From assembly GCA_012523595.1 (NCBI GenBank), contig JAAYIG010000105.1, forward strand, positions 84,415-148,414: a stretch of 64,000 nucleotides of DNA, read 5' to 3'. This DNA is from Fibrobacter sp. GTDB lineage: Bacteria > Fibrobacterota > Chitinivibrionia > Chitinivibrionales > Chitinispirillaceae. Shown in pieces: positions 29,860-39,619 of the stretch (its first letter is position 1; each line of letters begins with the position of its first letter). The notes under the pieces were generated by a model, which was not told the origin of the DNA, searched no databases, and saw only the letters and a program-made list of their open reading frames with translations. The position numbers and the translations under genes were made by a program.

Positions 29860-30615
29860 ATGATCAGAAAATCTGTGTTTTTATCTTTCAGTACCCTTAT
29901 TCTGTTTTTCTGCTCCTGTCTTGGTCCCTTTGATCCCTATAATGTTCTGCCTGGCGAAAATGGAAACAATCCGATTACAGCCAATGAGGCACTTGTCGGG
30001 CACTGGAATCTTAATGAAGGTGAGGGCAGGCAGGCTGCCAACCTGGTTTCTAACCGCATTCATGGTGCGATATCCAATTGTGTATGGGATAGTGCCGGTG
30101 GATTAGACAGCAGCGCAGCCTTGCGATTTGATGGAATCACCAGTTTTATGATGGTTCCGGATGACAGCAGCTTAGACTTTGGAACAGGGGATTTTACAAT
30201 CTCAATCTGGATCAAACCGGATTATTTTTCCGGATCAGGAAGCAGGACCATAGTACGCAAGGGTGAAGAGGGAAAGGGGTTTTCGATAGTATTATACCGC
30301 AACAGAATTATTGGCCTGGCTGGTAACAAAACAACTATCACCAGTGCCGATACAACCCTGCGCATATTCGACAGCACATGGCATCATGTCGTTTTTTCAA
30401 GAGTAAACTCGATAATATCGCTTTACCTTGACAATCATCTTGTGCACTCTTATGAATATACAGGCAGCGTTTCCTCCACTTCTCCCCTTTTTATCGGCAG
30501 AGGCAGAACGGAATCTGATTACTATTCCGGGCTGATTGACGAGATAAAGATTCTGAACTATGGATGGTCTGAGTCGGAAAGGATTTCGGAATATATAAGG
30601 GCGACTGGGAGATAG
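29860..30615 (+). CDS. LamG-domain lipoprotein
   Basis: Secreted or surface protein of 251 residues. A hydrophobic signal (residues 4-18, SVFLSFSTLILFFCS) ends in a Cys that could be lipidated. The rest is a LamG/concanavalin-like jelly roll: LVGHWNLNEGEGRQAANLVS, ALRFDGITSFMMVPDDSSLD, FTISIWIKPDYFSGSG, WHHVVFSRVNSIISLYLDNH and GLIDEIKILNYGWSESE. Such domains usually bind carbohydrates. GGAG precedes the ATG by 4 nt. It is divergent from the flippase-like gene. Confidence 0.87.
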   Translation: MIRKSVFLSFSTLILFFCSCLGPFDPYNVLPGENGNNPITANEALVGHWNLNEGEGRQAANLVSNRIHGAISNCVWDSAGGLDSSAALRFDGITSFMMVPDDSSLDFGTGDFTISIWIKPDYFSGSGSRTIVRKGEEGKGFSIVLYRNRIIGLAGNKTTITSADTTLRIFDSTWHHVVFSRVNSIISLYLDNHLVHSYEYTGSVSSTSPLFIGRGRTESDYYSGLIDEIKILNYGWSESERISEYIRATGR

Positions 30616-30620
30616 AGGGA

Positions 30621-30750
30621 TTCCTGTTTCACAGGAATGACCGTGGAGATAAGGGTGTGCTTGTGAGGAACGATTGTCACCCAGAGGCATCATGCCTGTG
30701 AAAACAGGCATCCAGAAAGTCAAGAAAAGGGTTCCTGATTTCGCAGGAAC
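30621..30750. repeat. Three REP-like palindromes after the LamG gene
   Basis: Three short hairpins: TTCCTGTTTCACAGGAA (30621-30637), ATGCCTGTGAAAACAGGCAT (30692-30711) and GTTCCTGATTTCGCAGGAAC (30731-30750). The middle one recurs exactly at 57970-57989. They resemble the palindromes mobilised by REP-associated transposases; one such gene sits at the right edge of the window. Confidence 0.8.
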
Positions 30751-30824
30751 GACGTGGAGGTGAGGCAATGTTAATTTTGAACATTTCGCTCCAACTCACC
30801 TGTTAATTCCAGAACAAGAACAAA

Positions 30825-30858
30825 AAAAGGTGTGACCCTTCTCAGGACCACACCTTTT
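30825..30858 (-). terminator. Rho-independent terminator of the rib-nusB-DUF2723 operon
   Basis: The stem AAAAGGTGTG (30858-30849 on the minus strand) pairs with CACACCTTTT (30834-30825) and is followed by further T. It lies 30 bp after the DUF2723 stop codon. The sequence is nearly symmetrical and may also stop plus-strand transcripts. Confidence 0.9.
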
Positions 30859-30887
30859 ATTCTGTCTACCTGATAATCGGATCAGCT

Positions 30888-33665
30888 TTACGATTTAGAT
30901 TCCTCAGCCTTACCCGTATCTTTTTTCATCGCAGTATCCGCACTCTTCTTCATCTCATCCAAGCGCTGAATATAGGAAGCTGCTCTGCGGTCTCCCGGAT
31001 GGGTATTGGCAAACTGCTGCATGATCGCCTTTGCACTGTCGAGCAGTCCAAGCTCCTCATAATTTCGAGCTATAGATGCATGCACATACCAGGGATCAGA
31101 GTCATCGGAAAGCAGTTTCTTAAGAATCGCGTTTGCTTCCAGCTTTTTTCCACCCTGTTCCAGAGCCTGGGCAAGAAGTTTCTGATATTCCACGTTATTG
31201 GGATCCAGAGCGATTGCCTCACGCATCTTCTTTTCTGCTTCCTCGACACGGTCGTGATTCATGAGTATCTCATGCCTGAGTACTCTTGGTCTCCAGTCCC
31301 AGGGCATTATCCTGACACACTGGTCAAGTTTACCGACAGCAAGATCTAGCGTATCCTGATACTGTTTTTTCTTTTCAGAAAGGATATCGACTGAATCCTG
31401 TGAACCACCGGCAGAGGCTTTTTCAAGCAGTGCGATCTGCTCCTTCATTTCCACCAGAGGTCTCCTCAGCGCCAGTGCAATCTGGATGTAAGCTGCAGCG
31501 TAGTTGGAGAGGAGTTTTTCGGAAGTGTCGTTAAGACGGGCGGAACCATCTCCAAGTCCCCTGAACTGGTAAACGCTATCGAGCAGGTGGACAGTGCGCG
31601 GAATATCGAGCTTATCTCTTTCCGGAACAACCTGAGGCATAACCCGATACGCCAGTCCCTGCATCTTGAGATATGGGCCGAGTCCCATAAGGTTATCATC
31701 GGAAACTGTGACCGCAAAATAGATGGGTTTACGCCACTTGTTGGCATCAACAATGTTCACTACCATCTGATCCTGCACCCGCAGAGCCTGAAGTTCATTA
31801 CGTGAAGGAAGAGTTACAGTTATTCCTGAACTGGGCATTGTGTACCGGGTAGGTTCTGTGATCGGATTCAGCGAGTGGTTCAAACCATCGATCTGCTCGT
31901 CGGAAAATGAAATAGGCACTTTGGGTTCCTGCTTTTTAAGCTGCTTGATGTACCATTTGGTGTTAAGCAGACTCAAATTGACTATACGGACATCTTTACG
32001 AACCCCGTAAGCTTCCTGCAGAGCCCAGAGAGGAAAGGTGTCGTTGTCCCCGTTAGTAAAGATTACCCCGTCCTTTTCACAGGACATAAGCAGGTTGTAA
32101 GCATAATCATAGGGAACCCAGTCTCCTTTGCGGGAACTGTCATAAAAATTCTGAGTTATAGGCAGCGCCGGAGAGACCATGAAAAGCACAGCGGCAGCAG
32201 GAGCAACTGTCGTACGAAGCATTCTGTTTTTGTTTGAAAACAGATAATGCATTGCAGCGGTTGCCGCTATTCCCATCCACATTCCCAAATACATAAATGC
32301 TGAGGCAAAAAAGTAATCACGGACCCTGACCTCCCTGTGCACAGTAGGCATAGGTCCCTGTTTACCGGTTTTAAGCCAGTAGAGGTAATCTCTATGTTCC
32401 GGCCGTGTCCCATCCGCGAAATTCATGTATAGGACCATCATCACCGATGAAATCAGGAAGAGAGTTATCAGGAAAATTCCAATATTCCGATTCCTCTTAT
32501 ACAAGTAGTACATCCCAAAAAACATGAAAAACGTAGGCAGGAGATAGACCAGCAGTTTTCCGGTGCCTACCATAAATCCATCTTCGAAATAACTTCTCTC
32601 GGTATCATTAGGACCAAGCTGGAAAAACTGGGTCAGATGAAAACCTCCATACCCCATGTGGCCTTCGATCCCGAACTGATGAGCCCATGTGCCTCTGCGC
32701 CAGAACATGCGGGTAAACATGTCTTCAGAGCCATACTGTTTTCTTTCCAGATACTCTTTAAAGGAGGTCCATGTTTCGGGATGGTTCTCGTTAATCATTG
32801 GGTCGAGTGATGACCTGATCGGGATGTAGAGATGGGAAGAGAAGCCCACTACGGCAAAAAGAGCGACCCAGAAGCAGAACCGCCATTTTTTCTGATTGGG
32901 ACCCTCAAGAAGAGACATTATGAGAGTACCAAGTGCTGTTGCACTTCCAACCCAGATAAAAAGAGGCATATCTTTTATAACGATTCCGATTAATATTGCA
33001 GTCACCCACACACGCCAATCTTTACGCTTTTCTTTATCCCACAGAATAATAAAGAGGAATATTGGCGGAAGTACGATCATGGAGTACATGTGTACCCCTA
33101 TACCAAGGAAACTGACATAAGTAAGCAGTACCAGATATTTGTCTCTTCCGGGATCTTTACTCTGAGCCCAGACCAGAGCCAGCCAGGTCGTGATTGCCAC
33201 AAAAAGCATCGATGGGTTAGCTTCAGAGGCCTCTACCGCACTGAACCAGAAAGTAGTTCCGGTCACAGCAAACAGTCCACCGACAATGCCGCCTGTGTAG
33301 ATAATCAACTGTTTCCATCTGGTGTCAGGCATACCTATCATCCCGATAGCGACTCTGACAGTGATCAGATAGATGAACATGGCGGTAGCAGCACTGGTCA
33401 AAACCACCAGAAAATTCATCCTGTACCCGATATCACTGAAGAAAGAGAAAACCATACTGGCCACCCTGAGCATCATCATGAAAAGCGGGTTGCCTGGAGG
33501 ATGCGGGATACCGAGTGAGTGTCCTGCGGCAATATACTCGCCACAATCCCAGAATGCTACTGTAGGAGCGACTGTCAGGATGAAAAGGACAAAAGCAATA
33601 GAAAATACCAGGAGGGCAAAGATGCGATTAAGCCTGGAGTGGGTCTGTTCCATTCTGCGGACCAT
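30888..33665 (-). CDS. DUF2723 membrane protein with C-terminal TPRs
   Basis: A 925-residue multi-pass membrane protein. The N terminus shows the DUF2723 signature (VAPTVAFWDCGEYIAAGHSL, GIPHPPGNPLFMMMLRVASM), which resembles protein O-mannosyltransferases (GT-C fold; acidic residues in the first external loop). About 12 transmembrane helices run to residue ~500. A soluble part with GVIFTNGDNDTFPLWALQEA follows, and TPR-like repeats at about 790-900 (EKKMREAIALDPNNVEYQKL). It probably transfers lipid-linked sugars outside the membrane; this is inferred. The start overlaps nusB by 38 bp; the ATG at 33653 is an alternative. Last gene of the rib operon. Confidence 0.88.
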   Translation of the reverse strand: MVRRMEQTHSRLNRIFALLVFSIAFVLFILTVAPTVAFWDCGEYIAAGHSLGIPHPPGNPLFMMMLRVASMVFSFFSDIGYRMNFLVVLTSAATAMFIYLITVRVAIGMIGMPDTRWKQLIIYTGGIVGGLFAVTGTTFWFSAVEASEANPSMLFVAITTWLALVWAQSKDPGRDKYLVLLTYVSFLGIGVHMYSMIVLPPIFLFIILWDKEKRKDWRVWVTAILIGIVIKDMPLFIWVGSATALGTLIMSLLEGPNQKKWRFCFWVALFAVVGFSSHLYIPIRSSLDPMINENHPETWTSFKEYLERKQYGSEDMFTRMFWRRGTWAHQFGIEGHMGYGGFHLTQFFQLGPNDTERSYFEDGFMVGTGKLLVYLLPTFFMFFGMYYLYKRNRNIGIFLITLFLISSVMMVLYMNFADGTRPEHRDYLYWLKTGKQGPMPTVHREVRVRDYFFASAFMYLGMWMGIAATAAMHYLFSNKNRMLRTTVAPAAAVLFMVSPALPITQNFYDSSRKGDWVPYDYAYNLLMSCEKDGVIFTNGDNDTFPLWALQEAYGVRKDVRIVNLSLLNTKWYIKQLKKQEPKVPISFSDEQIDGLNHSLNPITEPTRYTMPSSGITVTLPSRNELQALRVQDQMVVNIVDANKWRKPIYFAVTVSDDNLMGLGPYLKMQGLAYRVMPQVVPERDKLDIPRTVHLLDSVYQFRGLGDGSARLNDTSEKLLSNYAAAYIQIALALRRPLVEMKEQIALLEKASAGGSQDSVDILSEKKKQYQDTLDLAVGKLDQCVRIMPWDWRPRVLRHEILMNHDRVEEAEKKMREAIALDPNNVEYQKLLAQALEQGGKKLEANAILKKLLSDDSDPWYVHASIARNYEELGLLDSAKAIMQQFANTHPGDRRAASYIQRLDEMKKSADTAMKKDTGKAEESKS

Positions 33666-34122
33666 CCTTTCGTAGTGAATCGGATTGTTTTTTCATAGTT
33701 TTATGAATAGAATCGATTATTCCGTTTACAAATTTTCCGGAATCTTCTGTTCCGAACTCTTTTGCAAGCTCTACCGCCTCATCGATTACAACTTTGACTG
33801 GTACCCTGGTAAAGCAGCTCATTTCGGCTACAGCGAGACGAAGAATATTGCGGTCAATGGCCGCCATCCTTTTAAGTTCCCAGTTGGCTGTTTTTTCACG
33901 AATCAGTTCATCAATATGTTCTGAAGAATTGTAAACTTCCCTCACCAGGTCAGAAGCGTATTTTCTGACCTCATGAGACAAGGCCCCGGTTTCAGCAATA
34001 CGGTCGAGCATGCTCATCCATTCTTCTGTTTTGCCTACCTCACAGGCATACAAAGTCTGTAAAGCAAGTTCCCGGGCTTTATGCCTGCTTTTAAAGGGGC
34101 TCTCATTTTTCAAATCACTCAT
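33628..34122 (-). CDS. nusB: Transcription antitermination factor NusB
   Basis: All-helical RNA-binding protein that with NusE binds boxA and promotes rRNA antitermination. The 164-residue product has SRHKARELALQTLYACEVGK (Arg-rich N-terminal helix), ELKRMAAIDRNILRLAVAEM at about 105-124, and VPVKVVIDEAVELAKEFGTE, GKFVNGIIDSI. An extra ~10 residues at the N terminus and a polar tail of about 20 are present. It lies 68 bp after ribH, the classical ribH-nusB pairing. Confidence 0.96.
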   Translation of the reverse strand: MSDLKNESPFKSRHKARELALQTLYACEVGKTEEWMSMLDRIAETGALSHEVRKYASDLVREVYNSSEHIDELIREKTANWELKRMAAIDRNILRLAVAEMSCFTRVPVKVVIDEAVELAKEFGTEDSGKFVNGIIDSIHKTMKKQSDSLRKDGPQNGTDPLQA

Positions 34123-34190
34123 ATTAGCTGTCCACTATACGGTTCAGTTCAGAAAAAGGGTATTACGATGAGCAATCGAAAATAGTACAT

Positions 34191-34655
34191 TTACAGCTTT
34201 GGAAACAGATCAACCATCTCTATTGCCCCCAGAGCAGCATTCCAGCCTTTGTTTCCTGCTTTGGTACCGGCTCTTTCAACAGCCTGCTCGATGGTGTCTG
34301 TTGTAAGTACTCCGAAAATGATCGGCAGTCCCTCGCTGAGGCTGACATTAGCCACACCTTTTGACACCTCTGCGGCGACATAGTCAAAATGGGGAGTTCC
34401 ACCTCTTATGACCGCTCCCAGGCAGATTATGGCATCGTACTTTTTCGATCTGGCCATTTTCTGAGCGACAACAGGGATCTCAAATGCACCTGGTACCCAG
34501 ACAACCGTAATGCTGTTTTTATCGGCATTATGACGTATAAGGCAGTCCATCGCCCCTTCCAGAAGCTTACGGGAGATAAGTTCATTGAAACGGCTCACCA
34601 CCAGGCCGAACCTCTTTCCCGACGCGTCAAGAATTCCTTCCACTATGGTTGACAT
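34191..34655 (-). CDS. ribH: 6,7-dimethyl-8-ribityllumazine synthase
   Basis: Penultimate step of riboflavin synthesis, forming an icosahedral or pentameric complex. The 154-residue protein has [40 protein letters not shown] at about 52-71, [20 protein letters not shown] with the catalytic His, and [20 protein letters not shown]. The start overlaps the ribBA stop by 13 bp. Confidence 0.97.
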   Translation of the reverse strand: MSTIVEGILDASGKRFGLVVSRFNELISRKLLEGAMDCLIRHNADKNSITVVWVPGAFEIPVVAQKMARSKKYDAIICLGAVIRGGTPHFDYVAAEVSKGVANVSLSEGLPIIFGVLTTDTIEQAVERAGTKAGNKGWNAALGAIEMVDLFPKL

Positions 34656-35860
34656 ACCAGGCCTCCTTCGAGTAAATGACCGAGTTTTTCCTTTTTAGTT
34701 GAGAGATATCTTGCGTTATCCTTACCCGGAGAGATCTCAATTGGCACTCTTTCCACTACCTCGAGTCCATAACCCTCCAGCCCTATGATTTTACGCGGAT
34801 TATTGGTCATTAGACGGATCTTTCGCACCCCAAGATCTGCCAGAATCTGGGCACCGATACCGTAATCCCGAAGATCCGGGGGAAATCCAAGATGCTCATT
34901 TGCCTCGACTGTGTCAAGTCCCTGGTCCTGAAGCGCATAGGCTTTGATTTTGTTAACCAGACCTATTCCCCGCCCCTCCTGACGCAGATACAAAACTATG
35001 CCGCCCTGTTGGCTTATCTCCTCCATGGCTCTGTGGAGCTGCTGACCACAATCACACCTGCAGGATCCCAGAATATCCCCGGTAAAGCACTCGGAATGCA
35101 CTCTGACAAGCACAGGTTTTGCGGGATCCACAGGGCCGCTCTGAAGCGCGATGTGAACAGCTCCTGACAATATCTCCTCGTATGCAACCACATCAAAAGA
35201 ACCACAAGAAGCAGGAAGCCGGGCCGATGCACTCCGCTTGACCAATTTATCTTTGGCAGTCCTGTACCGGATCAGATCCGCAACGCTGATCAGCTTTATG
35301 TCATGTCTGGTACTGAACTCAAGCAGTTGCGGCATTCGCGACATGGTACCGTCCTCATTCATAATCTCACAGATAACTCCGGAGGGATAAAGACCGGCTA
35401 AACGGGCAAGATCTACAGACGCTTCGGTCTGACCGCTGCGCACCAGCACCCCGCCTTCACGGGCTCTGATAGGAAACATGTGCCCGGGACGTACAAAGTC
35501 CTCCGGTTTTGCAGAAGGATCCACCAGTTTAAGAATTGTAGTGGATCTGTCCGCTGCGGATATCCCTGTAGTAGTCCCTTCCCTGGCTTCAACCGAGACA
35601 GTAAATGCAGTTTCAAATCTGGATGTGTTCTGGGTTACCATCATTGGTATCTGAAGCTCCTCAAGACGCTTCCCTTCCATCGCTATGCAGATTAATCCAC
35701 GGGCATATCTGGCCATGAAATTGATTTTCTCAGGAGTACACATCTGGGATGCAAAGGCAAGGTCCCCCTCATTCTCCCTGTCCTCATCATCGACTATTAT
35801 CACAAATTTTCCGTTACGGAAATCCTCAATTACCTGCTCTATTTCAGAAAAAGTTTTCAA
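34643..35860 (-). CDS. ribBA: Bifunctional DHBP synthase / GTP cyclohydrolase II
   Basis: Two entry reactions of riboflavin synthesis in one protein of 405 residues. The N-terminal RibB domain (1-205) has [40 protein letters not shown] and [16 protein letters not shown]. The C-terminal RibA domain (210-400) has [20 protein letters not shown] with the zinc cysteines, [20 protein letters not shown] and [20 protein letters not shown]. Both halves keep catalytic residues. It overlaps ribE by 4 bp and ribH by 13 bp. Confidence 0.98.
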   Translation of the reverse strand: MKTFSEIEQVIEDFRNGKFVIIVDDEDRENEGDLAFASQMCTPEKINFMARYARGLICIAMEGKRLEELQIPMMVTQNTSRFETAFTVSVEAREGTTTGISAADRSTTILKLVDPSAKPEDFVRPGHMFPIRAREGGVLVRSGQTEASVDLARLAGLYPSGVICEIMNEDGTMSRMPQLLEFSTRHDIKLISVADLIRYRTAKDKLVKRSASARLPASCGSFDVVAYEEILSGAVHIALQSGPVDPAKPVLVRVHSECFTGDILGSCRCDCGQQLHRAMEEISQQGGIVLYLRQEGRGIGLVNKIKAYALQDQGLDTVEANEHLGFPPDLRDYGIGAQILADLGVRKIRLMTNNPRKIIGLEGYGLEVVERVPIEISPGKDNARYLSTKKEKLGHLLEGGLVCQP

Positions 35861-36498
35861 TATCCGAGTCCTTCCAGTTTTGTCAACAAAGTATCTTCCT
35901 GCAATCCTGTATTTTTCTGTACCAGATTACTGACGTATCTGGCCAGCACATCAATTTCGATATTTACAGAGTCACCGGTTCTTTTATACGCCATTGTCGT
36001 ACTGTTGATTGTCAGTGGAATAAGAGAAATGGTGATCTCTTCGGTGCCTGTTGAGGCAATTGTCAAACTGATACCATCGATTGCAACGGATCCCTTAACA
36101 GCCATAAGCGGCATCAGCTCAAGCGGGACTCTGATACTGCGCTGGATACTGCCGTTTAAGTCCCGGTCCCTGACAATAACTCCTGTTCCGTCAATATGCC
36201 CGAGCACCAGATGCCCATCGAGCCTGTCCCCCAGCTTCATCGCCCGTTCAAGGTTAACCTTTCTTCCCGGAACAGCATCACCCAGAGTAGTGCGCTTAAG
36301 GGTCTCAGCCACCGCAGAGAAATGCAGCACCTCCCCGTCACACTTCTCGACAGTTAAACAAACGCCATCAATGGAAACCGATCCGCCTTCCGGAACAATG
36401 TAGTCCTCCGCTCCGGGGGCTATACAGATTTTTATTGAAGTACCGCTTCGGTTAATTGACCTTACGGTTCCCAGGCATTCGATAAGTCCGGTAAACAT
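35857..36498 (-). CDS. ribE: Riboflavin synthase, alpha chain
   Basis: Dismutates two lumazines to riboflavin. The 213-residue protein consists of two lumazine-binding repeats. It starts with the diagnostic [12 protein letters not shown] and has [20 protein letters not shown] in the first repeat and [20 protein letters not shown] in the second. It begins a tightly packed ribE-ribBA-ribH block, 160 bp downstream of ribD. No FMN riboswitch was recognised upstream of either. Confidence 0.97.
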   Translation of the reverse strand: MFTGLIECLGTVRSINRSGTSIKICIAPGAEDYIVPEGGSVSIDGVCLTVEKCDGEVLHFSAVAETLKRTTLGDAVPGRKVNLERAMKLGDRLDGHLVLGHIDGTGVIVRDRDLNGSIQRSIRVPLELMPLMAVKGSVAIDGISLTIASTGTEEITISLIPLTINSTTMAYKRTGDSVNIEIDVLARYVSNLVQKNTGLQEDTLLTKLEGLGY

Positions 36499-36658
36499 GA
36501 TTCCTTTTTAACCTGATTTGTTTTTAACCATGATAAAACTGATTACACTTATTACACTGATTTAATTGCTTTGATTCTTCGATACAATGCTGATTTAAGG
36601 TAACATATAAACTAGAGAAAATACTCCCATAACACTGCGATTAGCAACCCCGAAAGAG

Positions 36659-37768
36659 TTAGCGAGAAGATTTGGGAACAGGTATTCCGCTTATCATGAA
36701 ATCTGAATCATCAACAGGGGTAAAGCGTATCTTTTCCAGGTAAAAACATTTATCGATCGGGAGATTGTTTAAAAAGGAGAACCCTGCTTTACCACTGCCC
36801 AGGATTTTATTTCCGTAAAAAAGGTAAACTCTGTTTACGAGTCCGAATTCCAGGAACCGGGATGCAAGCCTCTGCCCGCCCTCAACCATGATACTGGTAA
36901 GATCCTGCTGAAATGCCATCTCCAGAAATGCATTGAGACTTGATTCCGGGTCTTTTTCACCTGTAGACCAGAATTCAATTCCTGAACGGGTAACAATCTC
37001 CCTTTCAGCTCCGCCCCTTACCACTACTATGCTTCTGGAATCCTTCGCATGCTCCCAGAAATAGTTGTTTTCCGGGATATTGCAGTCAGGCGAGAAAACT
37101 ATTCTGGCCGGAGATGGTCCGCTTACATACCTTACAGTCAGTTGCGGATTGTCCAGTTCAAGAGTTCTTCTCCCCACTGCAACTGCAGTATGGAAGCTCC
37201 TGAGTTCATGGACTCTTTTGCGTGATACCTCCGAAGTGATCCATTTGGAACCTCCGTTCTCATCGGCTATCTTCCCATCGAGAGTAAGAGCCAGTTTAAG
37301 GGAGATCCATGCTCTCTTTCTTGTAACAGCCCAGAAGAAGTCCTCATTGAGTGTTTCTGCATCCTCAGAGAGAAGCCCGGTCGATACATCGATACCGTTA
37401 TCTCTCAGTTGCCGGATACCTTTACCGTTTACCAGTGGATTGGGATCTTTCAGAGAAACGAATACTTTCTTTATTCCCGCATTGATAATGAAATCTGTGC
37501 AGGGCGGGGTTCGTCCATAGTGGCAGCATGGTTCAAGAGTAACAAAGAGAGTGGCACCTGCAGCTTTTTCACCGGCAGCAATAATCGCGTTCTTTTCGGC
37601 ATGGAGACCTCCGCAGACCTCTGTGGCACCCTCGCCGACTATAACTCCATTGTTAACCACAACGGCACCGACCGCAGGATTGGGAAATGTCTTTCCTTTG
37701 GCTGATCGTGCGAGGCTGTGTGCCCTCTGCATGTATTGGATATTATCCTCTGAGCCAGTATTCATCAT
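36659..37768 (-). CDS. ribD: Riboflavin biosynthesis deaminase/reductase RibD
   Basis: Deaminates and then reduces the pyrimidine intermediate. The 369-residue protein has an N-terminal cytidine-deaminase-like domain with CGGLHAEKNAII and LEPCCHYGRTPPCTDFII, supplying the zinc His/Cys ligands and catalytic Glu. The C-terminal reductase domain (about 150-365) has WISLKLALTLDGKIADENGG, SKWITSEVSRKRVHELRS and SIMVEGGQRLASRFLEFGLV. Length is typical. It is the first rib gene of the block and divergent from the membrane protein at 37866. Confidence 0.97.
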   Translation of the reverse strand: MMNTGSEDNIQYMQRAHSLARSAKGKTFPNPAVGAVVVNNGVIVGEGATEVCGGLHAEKNAIIAAGEKAAGATLFVTLEPCCHYGRTPPCTDFIINAGIKKVFVSLKDPNPLVNGKGIRQLRDNGIDVSTGLLSEDAETLNEDFFWAVTRKRAWISLKLALTLDGKIADENGGSKWITSEVSRKRVHELRSFHTAVAVGRRTLELDNPQLTVRYVSGPSPARIVFSPDCNIPENNYFWEHAKDSRSIVVVRGGAEREIVTRSGIEFWSTGEKDPESSLNAFLEMAFQQDLTSIMVEGGQRLASRFLEFGLVNRVYLFYGNKILGSGKAGFSFLNNLPIDKCFYLEKIRFTPVDDSDFMISGIPVPKSSR

Positions 37769-37865
37769 AAATCAACACTGAAAATACCAAAAAACCTTTC
37801 TCTGTTCAATCGCTATCATTCTCATTATATTGCCACATTAATGTGTTCGTAGTATTTTAGGAAAA

Positions 37866-38684
37866 ATGAAAAAAAAGATTTCCTCTCAGGAACGGCTTCT
37901 ACTATTTCTTGCATCAAGAGGAGACCCCAACGCGTTCTTCACTCTGATTTCGCCCTTTCTAAAGGGTATTTATTACAATGAACAACTCGAGGGGTCATCA
38001 CATGATGAAATTATAGAAAAGCTTAAAAGCCTCTCCAAGATGCTGTTGAAAAAACTGAAAGGCTCTGAACCGAAGGATTTCGAGGAGTGGTTCAGAAAAA
38101 ATTCAGGTTATCAGGATATACCCTTTGATATTGAAGTTGAGTCGAAAACAGATGCCGGACAGGCACAGTTTCTGCTGGAGATTCAGAGATATCTTCTTAA
38201 AAACAGAGAGAAGGGTAGTTCTGGTAACAGGCACGGACATTGGAGAATTCCCGGAAAGCTGGTTTTAAGATTCGCTATTGTAATTTTTATACTTGTTTTT
38301 CTGCCGGGATTTTTTTATTTCTATCTACTGAGCACCAATTCACGTTTAAAAATCGAGTACAGTTCACAGAATCGGCTTCTGGCATTCAAAATTCCCTTTC
38401 AGGCAGGGGAAATTAATTCCAGGGCCGCTGTTGATACGATTTCAACCGGGCCTGCAGTTGACTCTTCGGCGACAGGGGAAAAAACCGTTTCTACCGGAAT
38501 TGACACTGTTGCGGCTGTCCCGGTAGAGCGAAAAGTAAGAAAGCCCAAAGTAAAAAGTCGCCCGCCGGAGCCAGTGACAATGCCGGTTTCAACTCCTCCG
38601 GCATCAGAAATCACCGTTCAGAGCGCCGATACAATGCCTGAAATTTCCGATATTTCAGTAGATACGATCAGCAGGAATCAGTAA
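37866..38684 (+). CDS. Single-pass membrane protein of unknown function
   Basis: A 272-residue protein I do not recognise. The N-terminal ~110 residues are soluble and helical and begin like sigma-factor-related or regulatory helical regions (SSQERLLLFLASRGDPNAFF, YYNEQLEGSSHDEIIEKLKS). One transmembrane helix lies at about 139-158 (FAIVIFILVFLPGFFYFYLL). The C-terminal ~110 residues are disordered, rich in Thr, Val and Pro, with repeated AVDTIS/DTVA-type segments. An N-in, C-out topology like an anti-sigma or signalling adaptor is possible but inferred. AGGA precedes the ATG. It precedes the exopolysaccharide operon. Confidence 0.75.
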   Translation: MKKKISSQERLLLFLASRGDPNAFFTLISPFLKGIYYNEQLEGSSHDEIIEKLKSLSKMLLKKLKGSEPKDFEEWFRKNSGYQDIPFDIEVESKTDAGQAQFLLEIQRYLLKNREKGSSGNRHGHWRIPGKLVLRFAIVIFILVFLPGFFYFYLLSTNSRLKIEYSSQNRLLAFKIPFQAGEINSRAAVDTISTGPAVDSSATGEKTVSTGIDTVAAVPVERKVRKPKVKSRPPEPVTMPVSTPPASEITVQSADTMPEISDISVDTISRNQ

Positions 38685-38697
38685 GTGTTCATTTACA

Positions 38698-38860
38698 CCT
38701 TCCGAGAGCGCAAGTATAAGCAGGGAATGCAAAATTTGCATCCGGCAGAATGAAACTGGAGGTAATTGTTATCATTTGAAAATCTTTGCGACCTCGGAAG
38801 GGAACGGCTAAAGCATAGAAAAGCAATCAATTAGGGATTTTTCTTCTTGATTTGCTTTAG
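38698..38860 (+). promoter_or_regulatory. Nested inverted repeats upstream of the exopolysaccharide operon
   Basis: The gap holds several perfect inverted repeats: CCTTCCGAG (38698-38706) with CTCGGAAGG (38793-38801), the palindrome ATGCAAAATTTGCAT (38727-38741), and CTAAAGCA (38808-38815) with TGCTTTAG (38853-38860), inside which AATCAA (38825) pairs with TTGATT (38847). The last pair overlaps the predicted -35. It could be an operator region or a structured RNA from an upstream promoter. No known riboswitch class was recognised. Confidence 0.55.
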
Positions 38861-38875
38861 TCTGTAAGGTATACT
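38847..38875 (+). promoter_or_regulatory. Sigma70-type promoter of the exopolysaccharide operon
   Basis: TTGATT (38847-38852), a 17-bp spacer, and TATACT (38870-38875). The predicted start is near 38882, giving a leader of about 65 nt before the Wza-like gene. Confidence 0.65.
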
Positions 38876-38947
38876 TTACTTCCCTAGTTGATTTTTCATA
38901 TATTGCAAGAGGAGAGTTTAACAGACTGGGACAATATTTAAAAAAGC

Positions 38948-39586
38948 ATGAGACTTATATTACCTGTAATCATCCTGCTTGCATTATGTTCACCCTCATT
39001 TGGTGAGGCTGAAGAATATGTATTGCAAGCGGGTGATGTAATATCAATTAACGTTGTGGAGCACCCCGAATTTTCAGGGCGGCACAAGATCAGGCCTGAC
39101 GGGAGAATCAACTACCCGGTAATAGGCGAGGTCAGTGTGGCGTCGCTTACCTGTGCTCAGTTAGTGAAGATAATGCAGGGAAAGCTCTCCTCTTATGTAA
39201 ATAACCCCGTTGTTTCGGTCTCCATTGAAGCATACTACGCAAACAAGATTTTTATAATCGGCGCAGTTTCCAGAGCAGGTGAATATCAGATTTATGAACC
39301 AATAGAGCTTGTAAAGGCAATCGCCATGTGCGGCGGGCTCACCAACTCAAAAGTAAAACACATCAAGATAATCAGAGTTGACGGTTCAGTTATAACCGCG
39401 GATATGAAGGAGATATGGAGTGCAACTGAAAAGTACGATGTTAAAAAGTATGTACTTTACCCTGGCGATACGATGTTTGTTCCGGAATCATTTAAAATGC
39501 CCTGGGGTGTGCTGGGATCAATTTTGTCTATTTTAAATGTTACCTTACAAATTGTTATACTGTTCAATACCCTTAATTCCAAATAG
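38948..39586 (+). CDS. Polysaccharide export protein (Wza-like, Poly_export + SLBB)
   Basis: Outer-membrane/periplasmic exopolysaccharide export component. The 212-residue protein has a signal peptide (residues 1-21, LILPVIILLALCSPSFGEAE), the Poly_export domain (YVLQAGDVISINVVEHPEFS, HKIRPDGRINYPVIGEVSVA), and one SLBB domain (IFIIGAVSRAGEYQIYEPIE). The C-terminal hydrophobic stretch VLGSILSILNVTLQIVILFN could be a membrane helix. No lipobox Cys is obvious, unlike E. coli Wza. First gene of the operon. Confidence 0.9.
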   Translation: MRLILPVIILLALCSPSFGEAEEYVLQAGDVISINVVEHPEFSGRHKIRPDGRINYPVIGEVSVASLTCAQLVKIMQGKLSSYVNNPVVSVSIEAYYANKIFIIGAVSRAGEYQIYEPIELVKAIAMCGGLTNSKVKHIKIIRVDGSVITADMKEIWSATEKYDVKKYVLYPGDTMFVPESFKMPWGVLGSILSILNVTLQIVILFNTLNSK

Positions 39587-39619
39587 CCCTGAGTATTGCA
39601 GTTGCGGGGCTTGCCTAAA

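Noticed and set aside
36499..36658. FMN riboswitch before ribE or ribD
   Set aside because: The conserved FMN aptamer segments are not visible in either upstream gap, and the 97-bp gap before ribD is too short.
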